From assembly GCA_964401935.1 (NCBI GenBank), contig CAYOAL010000036.1:9256-73255 (forward strand): a stretch of 64,000 bases of DNA, in the 5' to 3' direction. The DNA comes from JAPYTK01 sp964401935. Lineage in GTDB: Bacteria > Myxococcota_A > Polyangia > Polyangiales > Polyangiaceae. Position numbers and translations under genes: made by a program. Positions 9,168 through 16,972 of the stretch are shown here, in pieces. Under the pieces are notes generated by a model. That model made no database searches and was not told the DNA's origin. It was given only the letters and a program-made list of their open reading frames with translations. How positions within the stretch are numbered: position 1 is the first letter of the stretch; every line of letters starts with the position of its first letter.

Positions 9168-11702
9168 TCAGTATGCACCGGATCGCGTGAGTTGCACGAC
9201 ACGGCCGAGGGCCACCACCTTGAGCGCATATTCGTGGGCCTCGAACTGATCCTGCGCGATGTGGGCCTCGGCCAGGATCCGGGTCGCGATGGTCTTGAAC
9301 ATGGGCAGCTCTTTCTGGAGCGCGGCCGGGATGTAGGTCGGGATCCGCGTCTTGGCGGTGGAGGGCGCGAGCAGGGCTCGGATGAACTCGTCGCCGAAGA
9401 CCGGGCGCATCGAATAGCACCGCTGCTCGAGCAGGATTCGCTCGGTGTGGTCGTCGAGGTAGTTGGGGTCCATGAGCCGATCACCGCGCTTGAAGGCGTC
9501 GCGCACGCGATCGGTGAGCTTGCGGGCGACGTCGCCCGAGCCCTCCTCGAGCCACGGGGTCTGCATGAGCTCGTTGACCTGCGCCACCGCGTCGCCGAGC
9601 TCCTTGTTGCCGGCGATGAGCGGCGTGACCGCGGCGAGGGTGGCCTTCAGCGTCTTCAGCTCGTCGAACGGGAAGTAGAGCCGACCGCTCATGAGCACCA
9701 GCGGTGGCTCGAAATGGCCGTTCGCGTCGACGGCTTCGCCGAGAGCATGGGGCAGGCTCGCGCCGGTGGTCACGTGGCCGCGGGTCATCACCGCCACGAT
9801 GTGGCGGCGATCGCGGACCGCGGGCTCTGCCTCCGGTGGCGGCTCGTCGTCGAAATCGAGCGGCTCGTCGTCGTCGTCGTTGTCGCTCGCTTCGAACAAA
9901 CTGCGCCACTCTGCCTTGGCGCGCACCTTGTGTATCGCGTCGGGATCGTACCAGAGCAACTCGATGATCTCGCTGGCCACCGGGCGCGCGATGCGATCGT
10001 GGATGGCCTGCGGCGGTGCGTCGTCGAAGGCGGCCTCGGCGCGCTGGGATTGCATGGCCTCGACCGGGTTGGGGGGCCGGACGTGGATCGGACCGGGCGC
10101 GGCTCTCGACTCCGAGACCATGCTCGAAAGCACTGGCGCGGCGGTAGCCATCGGGACCACCGCGGCCATCGGGGCGATCGCACGAGGTGCGGAAACGGGG
10201 GGCGCGGGCGCGGGGGGTGCAGGCGGCTGCACCCTGACCGGGCTCGTGGCCGGGCTCGGCGCGGCGAGCCCGCCCGGCAGCGGCGGTGGCGGTGGTACGG
10301 AGGGTGGGGCCGGCACCTGCGCCTTCCGAGCGGCAGCCTGCACGGGGCCGTTCGCGCCAGCCCAGGGGCTCACCATGCCGTAGCCGATGGTGCTGTTCAT
10401 CGCGTCGGCGCCGACCCCTTGAGGGCCGCCGTCGGGGGGCGGGTGCGAGTCGCGCAGCCACGCCGGCGACTGATCTTCGTGGTGGAGCACCTGCATCGAG
10501 CGGGTGGGCTCACGCTGGGGGGCTTGGGTCTTGTCGTTGAGCCACGCGGGCAGCTCTCCGCTCGTGGAGTCTTCGAACACGGGGATCCCCACCGCCGTGT
10601 GCTCGTCGAGGTGGGAGGTGCTCGTGCGCACGAACGGGAGCTCCGGCTTGCTGCCGTCCCGCACGTCGTCGGAGGTCTGGTCGTCGCTGATGTTGGCCGC
10701 GCGGGCGAGCTCCTTCACCTCCGCCCACGACACCTTGTGCCCGGGCGTCTCCATCGCGACGAACACGCAGCCGGGTTCGTCGGGGCGGCTCAGATCGACG
10801 CGCCCTCGCCAGGTGACGGTGAACACATGGCGCGAGGTGTCGATCCACAACGTGTCGGCGCGGAGCGCGAGCTCGCGGACGGTGGAGCCCGAGTCGACGA
10901 AGGCCACCGGGCGGAGGCCGGGGAGGTGGCACACGAGTCGGGGCTCGTCGGGGTGGAGATTCTCGAGCGTGATGCGCTCGGTCTCGCGGAGCTCGTCGAG
11001 GCGCTGATCGAGCGGTGCCGCCTGGAAGAACGCGCCGTCGATGTCGGTGGGCATGGGCTGCTGGAACCAGCGGCTGTCGGACCAGTCGTGGGCATGTCGG
11101 CCGAGCAGCACGCGTCGCGTCGACCATTTGGCGGCGATGGGGCCGAAGCCGATGGGATCGATGCCCCCGCTGCGCTCGATGACCGTGCCTGGCCGCACGA
11201 GGTTGGGGACGGCGAGGCGACCGTAGCGATCGCGTTCTGCTTCGGGATCGATGCCAACCGGGTTCGTGGTGTGGCGACCACCGGAGGCTCGTTCGTAACG
11301 AAGGGGCATCCGCACGAACGGCTCGCCCTCGACGAGCTCGTCGTTGCCGTCGAAGAAGCGATCGCCGTGGATCTCGATCGCCTTCTCGATGTTCCCCACC
11401 ATCAGGCGCGCCACGAAGGTGCGCGCCGGAGTGGCGCCTGGAGCGTAGGCGTCGCCTACCAAGAGCACGTCGGCCCGCGGCTTGAACGGCGCGAGGTCGC
11501 TCGGCGAGTAGACGCTGCACCGGGCATCGTCGTCCCAGTGGTTGTCGTCGTGGTTCGGGAAGTCTTGCACCTCTGCGAGCGTGGCCTTGCCGGCGGTGAG
11601 CTCGAAGGTGGCCTTCACCACCACTGTGAAGGCGTGCGCGCCGTCACGCGGCATCCACGTCAGCGACGCCACGTGCAGAGGGCAAACGGAGACGACGTCC
11701 AT
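9168..11702 (-). CDS. DUF2169 domain protein (type VI secretion-associated family)
   Basis: The first 330 or so residues match the DUF2169 pattern. An early FTVVVKATFEL strand is followed by WDDDARCSVYSPSDLAPFKPRADVLL in two parts, then RTFVARLMVGNIEKAIEIHGDR and a catalogue of Arg/Tyr contacts such as MPLRYERASGG. A Pro/Ala-rich low-complexity region lies in the middle (about residues 410-560). A helical C-terminal domain with a short acidic run (DNDDDDEPLDFDDE) ends the protein. DUF2169 proteins are often found with PAAR or VgrG genes as type VI accessory or effector-loading proteins. No other type VI gene is visible here. The adjacent Tat esterase starts 4 bases downstream. Confidence 0.75.
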   Translation of the reverse strand: MDVVSVCPLHVASLTWMPRDGAHAFTVVVKATFELTAGKATLAEVQDFPNHDDNHWDDDARCSVYSPSDLAPFKPRADVLLVGDAYAPGATPARTFVARLMVGNIEKAIEIHGDRFFDGNDELVEGEPFVRMPLRYERASGGRHTTNPVGIDPEAERDRYGRLAVPNLVRPGTVIERSGGIDPIGFGPIAAKWSTRRVLLGRHAHDWSDSRWFQQPMPTDIDGAFFQAAPLDQRLDELRETERITLENLHPDEPRLVCHLPGLRPVAFVDSGSTVRELALRADTLWIDTSRHVFTVTWRGRVDLSRPDEPGCVFVAMETPGHKVSWAEVKELARAANISDDQTSDDVRDGSKPELPFVRTSTSHLDEHTAVGIPVFEDSTSGELPAWLNDKTQAPQREPTRSMQVLHHEDQSPAWLRDSHPPPDGGPQGVGADAMNSTIGYGMVSPWAGANGPVQAAARKAQVPAPPSVPPPPPLPGGLAAPSPATSPVRVQPPAPPAPAPPVSAPRAIAPMAAVVPMATAAPVLSSMVSESRAAPGPIHVRPPNPVEAMQSQRAEAAFDDAPPQAIHDRIARPVASEIIELLWYDPDAIHKVRAKAEWRSLFEASDNDDDDEPLDFDDEPPPEAEPAVRDRRHIVAVMTRGHVTTGASLPHALGEAVDANGHFEPPLVLMSGRLYFPFDELKTLKATLAAVTPLIAGNKELGDAVAQVNELMQTPWLEEGSGDVARKLTDRVRDAFKRGDRLMDPNYLDDHTERILLEQRCYSMRPVFGDEFIRALLAPSTAKTRIPTYIPAALQKELPMFKTIATRILAEAHIAQDQFEAHEYALKVVALGRVVQLTRSGAY

Positions 11703-11977
11703 CCGGGGTCAAGGGTAACACCGCCGCCGGGCGGTACGATGTTCTGTGTGATGGCCCAGCGACGGCGACGGGCTGCCCGCGGCGGGGCTCGGAGGGGCGG
11801 GCTCGGCCGGTCGGGCGACCTCCGGCGGGAGGGACGCTCGCAACGCCGACACCGGCCGTAGCCCGACGATCGGGTGGGGGAGCGGCACCGGGAGAGCGGC
11901 GGGCGCCGCCGGGCTTCGTCATCAAGTGAAGGCGGCGCTTCAATTTCCAAGCGCCTTGGGCTAGCGTCCGTCGCGCC
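11703..11977. promoter_or_regulatory. Divergent region upstream of bactofilins with a small hairpin
   Basis: These 275 bases separate the divergent DUF2169 and first bactofilin genes, so two promoters are expected. Near 11930-11960 GCGCTT and AAGCGC pair around CAATTTCC, with an outer AAG/CTT, giving a short hairpin about 20 bases before the GTG start. It could affect bactofilin expression. No gene is supported in this stretch. Confidence 0.35.
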
Positions 11978-12316
11978 GTGAGTGATTCCGCTGTGCTAGC
12001 CAAGGGGTTGCGTGTTCGAGGCCGGGTCCACGGTCGTGGCGATCTGCGCGTCGAGGCCCAAATCGAAGGCGACGTGGTCGTGGATGGGGCGCTCGAGCTC
12101 GAGGCGGGCGGTGCGGTGGCGGGTGCTGTCCAGGCGGCCAGTGTGACCGTGGCCGGCGAGCTCGTCGGGGACGTGATCGCTCGGACGAGCGTGGCCATCA
12201 CCGCGAGCGGCAGTGTTCAGGGAAATATCAAGGCCACGGAGCTCAGCCTTCAAGAGGGTGGACGCTTCATCGGCGAGATCGACGCGGACTTCGATCTTCC
12301 CGAGGCCATCGCGTGA
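11978..12316 (+). CDS. Bactofilin 1
   Basis: This 112-residue protein starts with GTG and is almost entirely a bactofilin core. It has repeated short beta-strands of the right-handed beta-helix type (VRGRVHGRGDLRVEAQIEGD, VVVDGALELEAGG, SVTVAGELVGDV, VQGNIKATELSL). Bactofilins self-assemble into non-polar filaments used for cell shape and, in Myxococcus, to position ParABS and small GTPase complexes. It is the first of three tandem bactofilin genes on the plus strand. The gap of 49 bases to the next start contains an AAGGAG ribosome binding site. Confidence 0.9.
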   Translation: MSDSAVLAKGLRVRGRVHGRGDLRVEAQIEGDVVVDGALELEAGGAVAGAVQAASVTVAGELVGDVIARTSVAITASGSVQGNIKATELSLQEGGRFIGEIDADFDLPEAIA

Positions 12317-12365
12317 CGACGATCGAGCGACGCCGCTTTTGGCGTGTTTTGAAGGAGCAACCATC

Positions 12366-12680
12366 GTGGCGACAACCGTGATCGGAGCAGGCCTCACCAT
12401 CGAGGGCGAAGTGAGCTCGGAAGACGAGGTGGTGATCGGCGGCGTGCTGCGGGGCAAGCTCGTGGCCGAAGGCATGGTGACCATCGAAGAAGATGGCGTG
12501 GTCGAGGCCGACATCGGCGCGCAGTCGGTGTCGATTGGCGGCAACGTCACCGGCAACGTGACGGCCGCCGACCGCGTGGAGCTGCGCTCCGGTGGCAGGC
12601 TGGTGGGCGATGTGAAGACGGCCCGCCTCACCATCGCCGATGGTGCGGTGTTCAAGGGCAACGTAGACATGGACGTGTGA
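12366..12680 (+). CDS. Bactofilin 2
   Basis: The GTG at 12366 has AAGGAG about nine bases upstream and begins VATTVIGAGLTIEGEV, the normal start of a bactofilin core. An upstream ATG at 12213 would add 51 out-of-family residues overlapping the first gene. The 104 residues are again beta-helix repeats (GGVLRGKLVAEGMVTIEED, GGNVTGNVTAADRVELRSGG). It has little N- or C-terminal tail, so it is close to a minimal filament subunit. Its TGA stop overlaps the next gene's ATG by one base (TGATG), implying coupled translation. Confidence 0.9.
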   Translation: MATTVIGAGLTIEGEVSSEDEVVIGGVLRGKLVAEGMVTIEEDGVVEADIGAQSVSIGGNVTGNVTAADRVELRSGGRLVGDVKTARLTIADGAVFKGNVDMDV

Positions 12681-13315
12681 TGGCCGACGGATCGACGATC
12701 AGCGCAAAGACGACCATCGTGGGTCGCATCGTGGCCACGACCGATCTGGAGATCCAGGGTCGCGTCGAGGGTTCGATCGAGGGCAGTGGTGAGGTGGTGA
12801 TCACGAGCGGCGCACTCATCAAGAGCGACGTCGCCGCCGAGCGGCTGCACGTGGCCGGCGCGGTGGCGGGCAATCTCCACGGCAAGGAGTTGTTGGTGCT
12901 CGAGGATGGTGCCCGCGTGGTGGGCGACGTGAGCGCGCCCACCATCGGGATCCGGTCTGGCGCGCTCCTGCGCGGGCGCGTGGAGACGTCAGCGGAGCCT
13001 CCCAAGGCTCGCGCGGCGCGCGCCACCGCGACTGCGACCCCCAAGGCTACGCCTCCGGCGCGGGCTGCCGCACCTCGGGCAGCCGCCGCACCCAGGGCGC
13101 CCAAGGCGGAGCCGTCGCCAGCACCCCCGCGGCGGGCGGCGCCGGCGCCGGTGATGCCGAAGGCGGCCAAGACGGCGGCGAAGCGGAGCAAGTCGCCGCC
13201 GAAGGCTGCGAGCACCGACAAGAGGGTCTCCACCAAGACTCGCTCCGCGCCGGCTCCGGTGGTCCCGGCTCTGAAGCGCGGCGCGAAGAAGGCGACCAAG
13301 CGCAAGGCTCGTTGA
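12680..13315 (+). CDS. Bactofilin 3 with basic Ala/Pro/Lys-rich tail
   Basis: Residues 1 to about 105 form a bactofilin core (TTIVGRIVATTDLEIQGRVE, GAVAGNLHGKELLVLEDGAR). The remaining 105 residues are a disordered tail rich in Ala, Pro, Lys and Arg, ending in KKATKRKAR. In Myxococcus the co-polymerising bactofilins BacN, BacO and BacP differ mainly in their tails, and the long-tailed subunit recruits partners. By analogy this subunit may bind DNA, membrane or a partner protein; that is inference. I chose the ATG at 12680, which overlaps the preceding TGA, over the GTG at 12677. Confidence 0.9.
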   Translation: MADGSTISAKTTIVGRIVATTDLEIQGRVEGSIEGSGEVVITSGALIKSDVAAERLHVAGAVAGNLHGKELLVLEDGARVVGDVSAPTIGIRSGALLRGRVETSAEPPKARAARATATATPKATPPARAAAPRAAAAPRAPKAEPSPAPPRRAAPAPVMPKAAKTAAKRSKSPPKAASTDKRVSTKTRSAPAPVVPALKRGAKKATKRKAR

Positions 13316-13330
13316 GCTAAGCTTTCTCCG

Positions 13331-13948
13331 ATGGCGCGGTCGCGAAAAGAGCGCACCGAGCGCGCGCTGCCCGAGCTGCTCCAGCTCTTGCGCACGATGT
13401 CGTATCGGCGCGGGCAGGTGGTGCTCGCGAGCGGCAAGGTCAGCGACTTCTTCGTCGACTGCAAGCCGACGGTGCTCACGGCGCGAGGGCACCACCTCGT
13501 GGGCGAGCTGATGCTGGACGCGCTGCGCAACCTCCCCAAGTGCGACGCGGTGGCCGGCGTGGTCCTCGGTGGCTGCCCGCTGGCGAGCGCGGTGTCGTTC
13601 ATGAGCGAGCTCCGCAGTCGCCCCATCCCTGCGCTCTACGTGCGCAAGGAGGCCAAGGAACATGGCACCAAGAACCTGGTGGAGGGCGCGGTTACACCGG
13701 GCATGAAGGTGGTGCTGCTCGAAGACGTGATCACCACCGGAGCGTCTACCGTGAAGGCGGTGCACGCGTTGCGTGCGGCGGGGGTCGACGTGGTGGGGGT
13801 GGTGGCGCTGGTCGATCGGCTCGAGGGCGGCATCGAGAACCTGGGTCGCGAGGGGCTCGAGGTGGTGTCGCTGTTCACGCGCAACGACTTCCTCCAGGAC
13901 GACGTGTCGCCATCGGCGACGATGGGCGACTCGACGCTGACGGACTGA
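13331..13948 (+). CDS. pyrE: Orotate phosphoribosyltransferase
   Basis: The enzyme joins orotate to PRPP in de novo UMP synthesis. The 205-residue length is normal. The PRPP-binding loop is clear in VVLLEDVITTGAST (about residues 127-140), and LRTMSYRRGQVVLASGKVSDFFVDCK is the expected N-terminal substrate region read in two parts. ALYVRKEAKEHG carries the Lys residues of the flexible loop. The gene starts 15 bases after the third bactofilin and is probably co-transcribed with the bactofilins. Confidence 0.92.
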   Translation: MARSRKERTERALPELLQLLRTMSYRRGQVVLASGKVSDFFVDCKPTVLTARGHHLVGELMLDALRNLPKCDAVAGVVLGGCPLASAVSFMSELRSRPIPALYVRKEAKEHGTKNLVEGAVTPGMKVVLLEDVITTGASTVKAVHALRAAGVDVVGVVALVDRLEGGIENLGREGLEVVSLFTRNDFLQDDVSPSATMGDSTLTD

Positions 13949-13989
13949 GCGCCTCGGCGGAGGCCGGCGCAGCCAGCGCTTCACCGAGC

Positions 13990-14472
13990 TCAGCGCGCAA
14001 GGGCGGCGGCGAAGCGGGCGGCTCGGGCGGGCATGCCGCCGGCTCGGTAGCGCTCACGCTGGGCCGCGACGGCTCGCGCGAAGCGCTCGCTCGGTCCGGT
14101 GGCGCTCTCGACGTTGTCGGCGCTCAGCTCGAAGGGCCATCCCCACGCGTCGGCGAAGAGCCACTCGAGGGCTTGAGGCTTCACCTCCACGCGCTCGAAC
14201 TCGCGTTGCTGCGCCGGTGAGCGTCCGTCGGGGGCGTACCAGTAGCCGTAGTCGGGGAGGAGCCGTCGTTCTGCTCCGGCGATGCACCAGTGGGCGACCT
14301 CGTGCAGCGCGCTCGCCACGAAGTCGGCGCGGTACACGATGCGGTGGGGGGTGTCGGCGGAGCGGCCCGGCTGGTACAGCGGCTCGCTGCCGCCGCCCAC
14401 GAGCACGGTGCGGTGGCTCTCGAAGAAGCACCGCGCGAAGATGCGCTCGATCTGGCTCGCGTCGGAGGGCAC
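13990..14472 (-). CDS. EpmC-like (elongation factor P hydroxylase family) protein
   Basis: The core matches E. coli EpmC (YfcM): ASALHEVAHWCIAGAERR, PDYGYWYAPDGR, FERVEVKPQALEWLF, and a C-terminal PARAARFAAAL. EpmC hydroxylates the beta-lysylated lysine of elongation factor P. The His and Glu of HEVAHW are candidate metal ligands. Family alignment starts at SQIERIFARCF, so I place the start at the GTG at 14472, giving 160 residues. An in-frame ATG at 14676 would add 68 residues that look non-coding and include a CA-repeat. The partner genes epmA and epmB are not in the window. Confidence 0.7.
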   Translation of the reverse strand: MPSDASQIERIFARCFFESHRTVLVGGGSEPLYQPGRSADTPHRIVYRADFVASALHEVAHWCIAGAERRLLPDYGYWYAPDGRSPAQQREFERVEVKPQALEWLFADAWGWPFELSADNVESATGPSERFARAVAAQRERYRAGGMPARAARFAAALAR

Positions 14473-14732
14473 GTCGTCGGTCGCGTGGGGGAGGGGACAG
14501 AGCGCACGGGATGTCGCGGCGACGAGGCCGTCCGGCTGCTCGAGGGAGCGCTTAGCGCGTTCGGCGGCGCGAAAAAAGCGGGGGAAGGTCTCGGTGCGAG
14601 GTCCGTATATGTGGGTTGTCGGCGGCCCATTCGACCCGCGGGGCTCGGGCTGCCGACAGCCGCCACACACACACACGGCTCCCCCTGGCGCGGTCTCGCC
14701 CGACCGTCCACCCCTGACTTAGGAGAACGGAC

Positions 14733-15278
14733 ATGAACAGGACCTTGCTCACGCTCTTCGGAGGCCTCTTGCTCGCCGGCGCCACCGGCTGCTTGGAAGA
14801 CTCCGTCGCGCCCGGTGACTACTTCGTCTACCGGATCGCCTCGGCCCAAGCCGGCATGTCGGAGAGCTGCAACCTCACCGCCAACGAGATCAACGATTCG
14901 TCGTCGCTCCACGCGGCAGGCACGCTGATCCTCTTCGCGGGGCAAGATGGCGACTTCTTCCTCGACATGGGGGAGCTCGCGCTCGCAGGTGAGTTCGTTC
15001 AGGATGGCGACCTCGGGGAGGAGTACGAGTTCGCGGGCAAGACCACCGACATCGAGTGGTCCGATCCCGATGGAGCCGGCACGAAGGTCACCACCACGGT
15101 GGATCACGAGATGGAGCTGGCCATCGACGGCGAGCTCGTCACCGGCGAGTACCAGATCAAGACCAAGCGGACGTGTACTGGCGACGCGTGCAACGGCGTC
15201 CCGTACAGCTGCAACGAGACCGTCGAGTTCGTGGGCACCGAGGTCGAGGACGTCGATCTCAAACACCACGTGAACTGA
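14733..15278 (+). CDS. Small lipoprotein of unknown function
   Basis: The ATG at 14733 has an AGGAGA ribosome binding site seven bases upstream. The signal peptide ends in lipobox LAGATGC (Cys20). The mature protein is about 160 acidic residues with five further cysteines (CNLT, CTGDACNG, YSCNE), probably disulfide-bonded, and an alternating beta-strand pattern. I do not recognise a domain. It is transcribed alone and is followed by a polypurine tract and a strong intrinsic terminator. Confidence 0.75.
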   Translation: MNRTLLTLFGGLLLAGATGCLEDSVAPGDYFVYRIASAQAGMSESCNLTANEINDSSSLHAAGTLILFAGQDGDFFLDMGELALAGEFVQDGDLGEEYEFAGKTTDIEWSDPDGAGTKVTTTVDHEMELAIDGELVTGEYQIKTKRTCTGDACNGVPYSCNETVEFVGTEVEDVDLKHHVN

Positions 15279-15316
15279 CGACGCACGACTGTCCTCGCGT
15301 TTGAGCGCGCGAGGTC

Positions 15317-15350
15317 GAAGAGAGAGAAGAGAGACAAGAGAGAGAAGAGA
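15317..15350 (+). repeat. Polypurine GA-rich tract
   Basis: Thirty-four bases on the plus strand are purines except for one C at 15335, composed of GAGA and GAAG steps with partial mirror symmetry. It lies between the small lipoprotein gene and its terminator, so it would be transcribed as a GA-rich 3' untranslated region. Such tracts can form triplex DNA or act as RNA-binding sites; no function is shown. Confidence 0.8.
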
Positions 15351-15395
15351 CGAGCGGTCGACACCCCTCGAGGTGCTGCCCGCTCGAAGAGAGCC

Positions 15396-15439
15396 GAAGC
15401 GCGGCCGTCCTTCTGGGGGCGGTCGCGCTTCTTTTTTTT
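15396..15439 (+). terminator. Strong intrinsic terminator
   Basis: GAAGCGCGGCCG (15396-15407) pairs with CGGTCGCGCTTC (15420-15431) to give a 12-bp stem with one G-U pair, followed directly by eight T residues (15432-15439). This is a textbook rho-independent terminator for the plus-strand lipoprotein gene, and it also shields the convergent hemL. Confidence 0.9.
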
Positions 15440-15529
15440 CGAGCTCGAGCTCGTCGACGGGGCCCTCGTCGACGACGAAGAGGTCGAGCCCGAGCGCGAC
15501 GACCGGTCAACACACCGGGGCCGCGGCTT

Positions 15530-16813
15530 TCAGCCGAGGGCTCTCTGCGCCGCCTCGATGGCGCGATCGACGTCCTCGTCGGTGTGGGCAGCGCTCAGGA
15601 ACGCGGCCTCGTACTTCGAGGGCGGCCAGTAGACGCCGTGGGCGAGCAGTCCCCGATGAAACTGGGTGAAGCGTTCGGTGCTCGTCGCCGTTGCGTCGCC
15701 GAAGCTCTTCACCGGCTGGTTCGGCGCATCGGTGAAGAACAGCGTGATCATCGAGCCGACCCGCTGGACGCGACCGGGGACGTCGAGCTCGGCGATGACG
15801 CGCGACAGACCCGCCTCGAGCCGCGCGCCCCGTGCTTCGAGCCCTTCGTAGAGGGCGTCGTCGAGGAGCGAGAGCGTGGTGAGGCCGGCGGTCACCGCGG
15901 CGGGGTTGCCGCTGAGCGTGCCGCCTTGGTAAACGGGGCCGAGCGGCGCTACCACCTCCATCACGTCACGGCGACCGCCATACATCGCGAGCGGCAGACC
16001 TCCGCCCACGATCTTGCCCAGGCAGGTGAGATCGGGGCGAAAGCCGTACAGGCCTTGCGCGCCGCCCTTGGCCACGCGGAAGCCGGTCATCACCTCGTCG
16101 AAGATGGCGAGCGCGCCGTGCCGCTTGCACTGATCGACGATGGCCTGGAGAAAGCCCGGCTCGGGGGGGATGCAGCCCATGTTCCCTGCGACCGGCTCCA
16201 CGATCACCGCTGCGATCTCCGCCCCCCGCGCCGCGAGCGTCTGCTCGAGGGCGGCGGTGTCGTTGTAGGGCAGCGTGAGCGTGTGTTTCGCGAAGTCGGC
16301 GGGCACGCCCCCGGAGTCGGGCTCGCCGAAGGTGGCGGCGCCGCTGCCCGCCTTCACCAGCAGGTGATCGGCGTGGCCGTGGTAGCAGCCCTCGAACTTC
16401 ACGACGACGTCGCGTCGGGTGAAGCCGCGGGCGACGCGGATCGCGCTCATGGTGGCCTCGGTGCCGCTGCTCACGCAACGCATCAGCTCCATCGACGGGA
16501 AGAAGCGCCGAACCGTCTCCGCGAGCTCCACCTCGATGGCGGTCGGGGCGCCAAAGGAGAGCCCATCGGCGAGGCGCGCTTGCACGGCGGCGACCACCTT
16601 CGGGTGAGCGTGGCCGAGGATGGCGGGGCCCCACGTCCCCACGAAGTCGACGTACTCGTTCCCGTCTTCGTCGACGACGCGCGCACCGCGCGCGCTCTTG
16701 ATGAACGGTGGATCGCCGCCGACGGCACGGAACGCCCGCACGGGGCTGTTCACGCCGCCCACGATGACCCTCTCGGCCCGCTCGAGCCACGCCTTGCTCT
16801 TGTCTCTTCCCAT
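15530..16813 (-). CDS. hemL: Glutamate-1-semialdehyde 2,1-aminomutase
   Basis: This PLP enzyme makes 5-aminolevulinate for tetrapyrroles in the C5 pathway. The 427-residue length is standard. Diagnostic motifs are VNSPVRAFRAVGGDPPF near the N-terminus, CVSSGTEATMSAIRVAR (phosphate binding), FDEVMTGFRVA (Asp contacting PLP), and CLGKIVGGGLPLAMYGG with the Schiff-base lysine. It is a single gene on the minus strand, and its 3' end faces the terminator of the upstream lipoprotein. Confidence 0.95.
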   Translation of the reverse strand: MGRDKSKAWLERAERVIVGGVNSPVRAFRAVGGDPPFIKSARGARVVDEDGNEYVDFVGTWGPAILGHAHPKVVAAVQARLADGLSFGAPTAIEVELAETVRRFFPSMELMRCVSSGTEATMSAIRVARGFTRRDVVVKFEGCYHGHADHLLVKAGSGAATFGEPDSGGVPADFAKHTLTLPYNDTAALEQTLAARGAEIAAVIVEPVAGNMGCIPPEPGFLQAIVDQCKRHGALAIFDEVMTGFRVAKGGAQGLYGFRPDLTCLGKIVGGGLPLAMYGGRRDVMEVVAPLGPVYQGGTLSGNPAAVTAGLTTLSLLDDALYEGLEARGARLEAGLSRVIAELDVPGRVQRVGSMITLFFTDAPNQPVKSFGDATATSTERFTQFHRGLLAHGVYWPPSKYEAAFLSAAHTDEDVDRAIEAAQRALG

Positions 16814-16972
16814 GCCGCGTTTCTAGCAGCGAACCCGCGAGGGCGCGCGCTTGCTAAACGAAGTTGTGGCCGCGATCGGCTCCGCGGGGCATGTATCCCG
16901 CGCCCTGGTGATGGTAGGGAGCAAGTCCGTCGGCGGTGGCGTCTCGGCGTGGGTTGTTTGGAGAGGTGTGCC

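Noticed and set aside
9117..11861. Long plus-strand frame antisense to the DUF2169 gene
   Set aside because: Shadow of a gene with recognised domains; no ribosome binding site and no family match.
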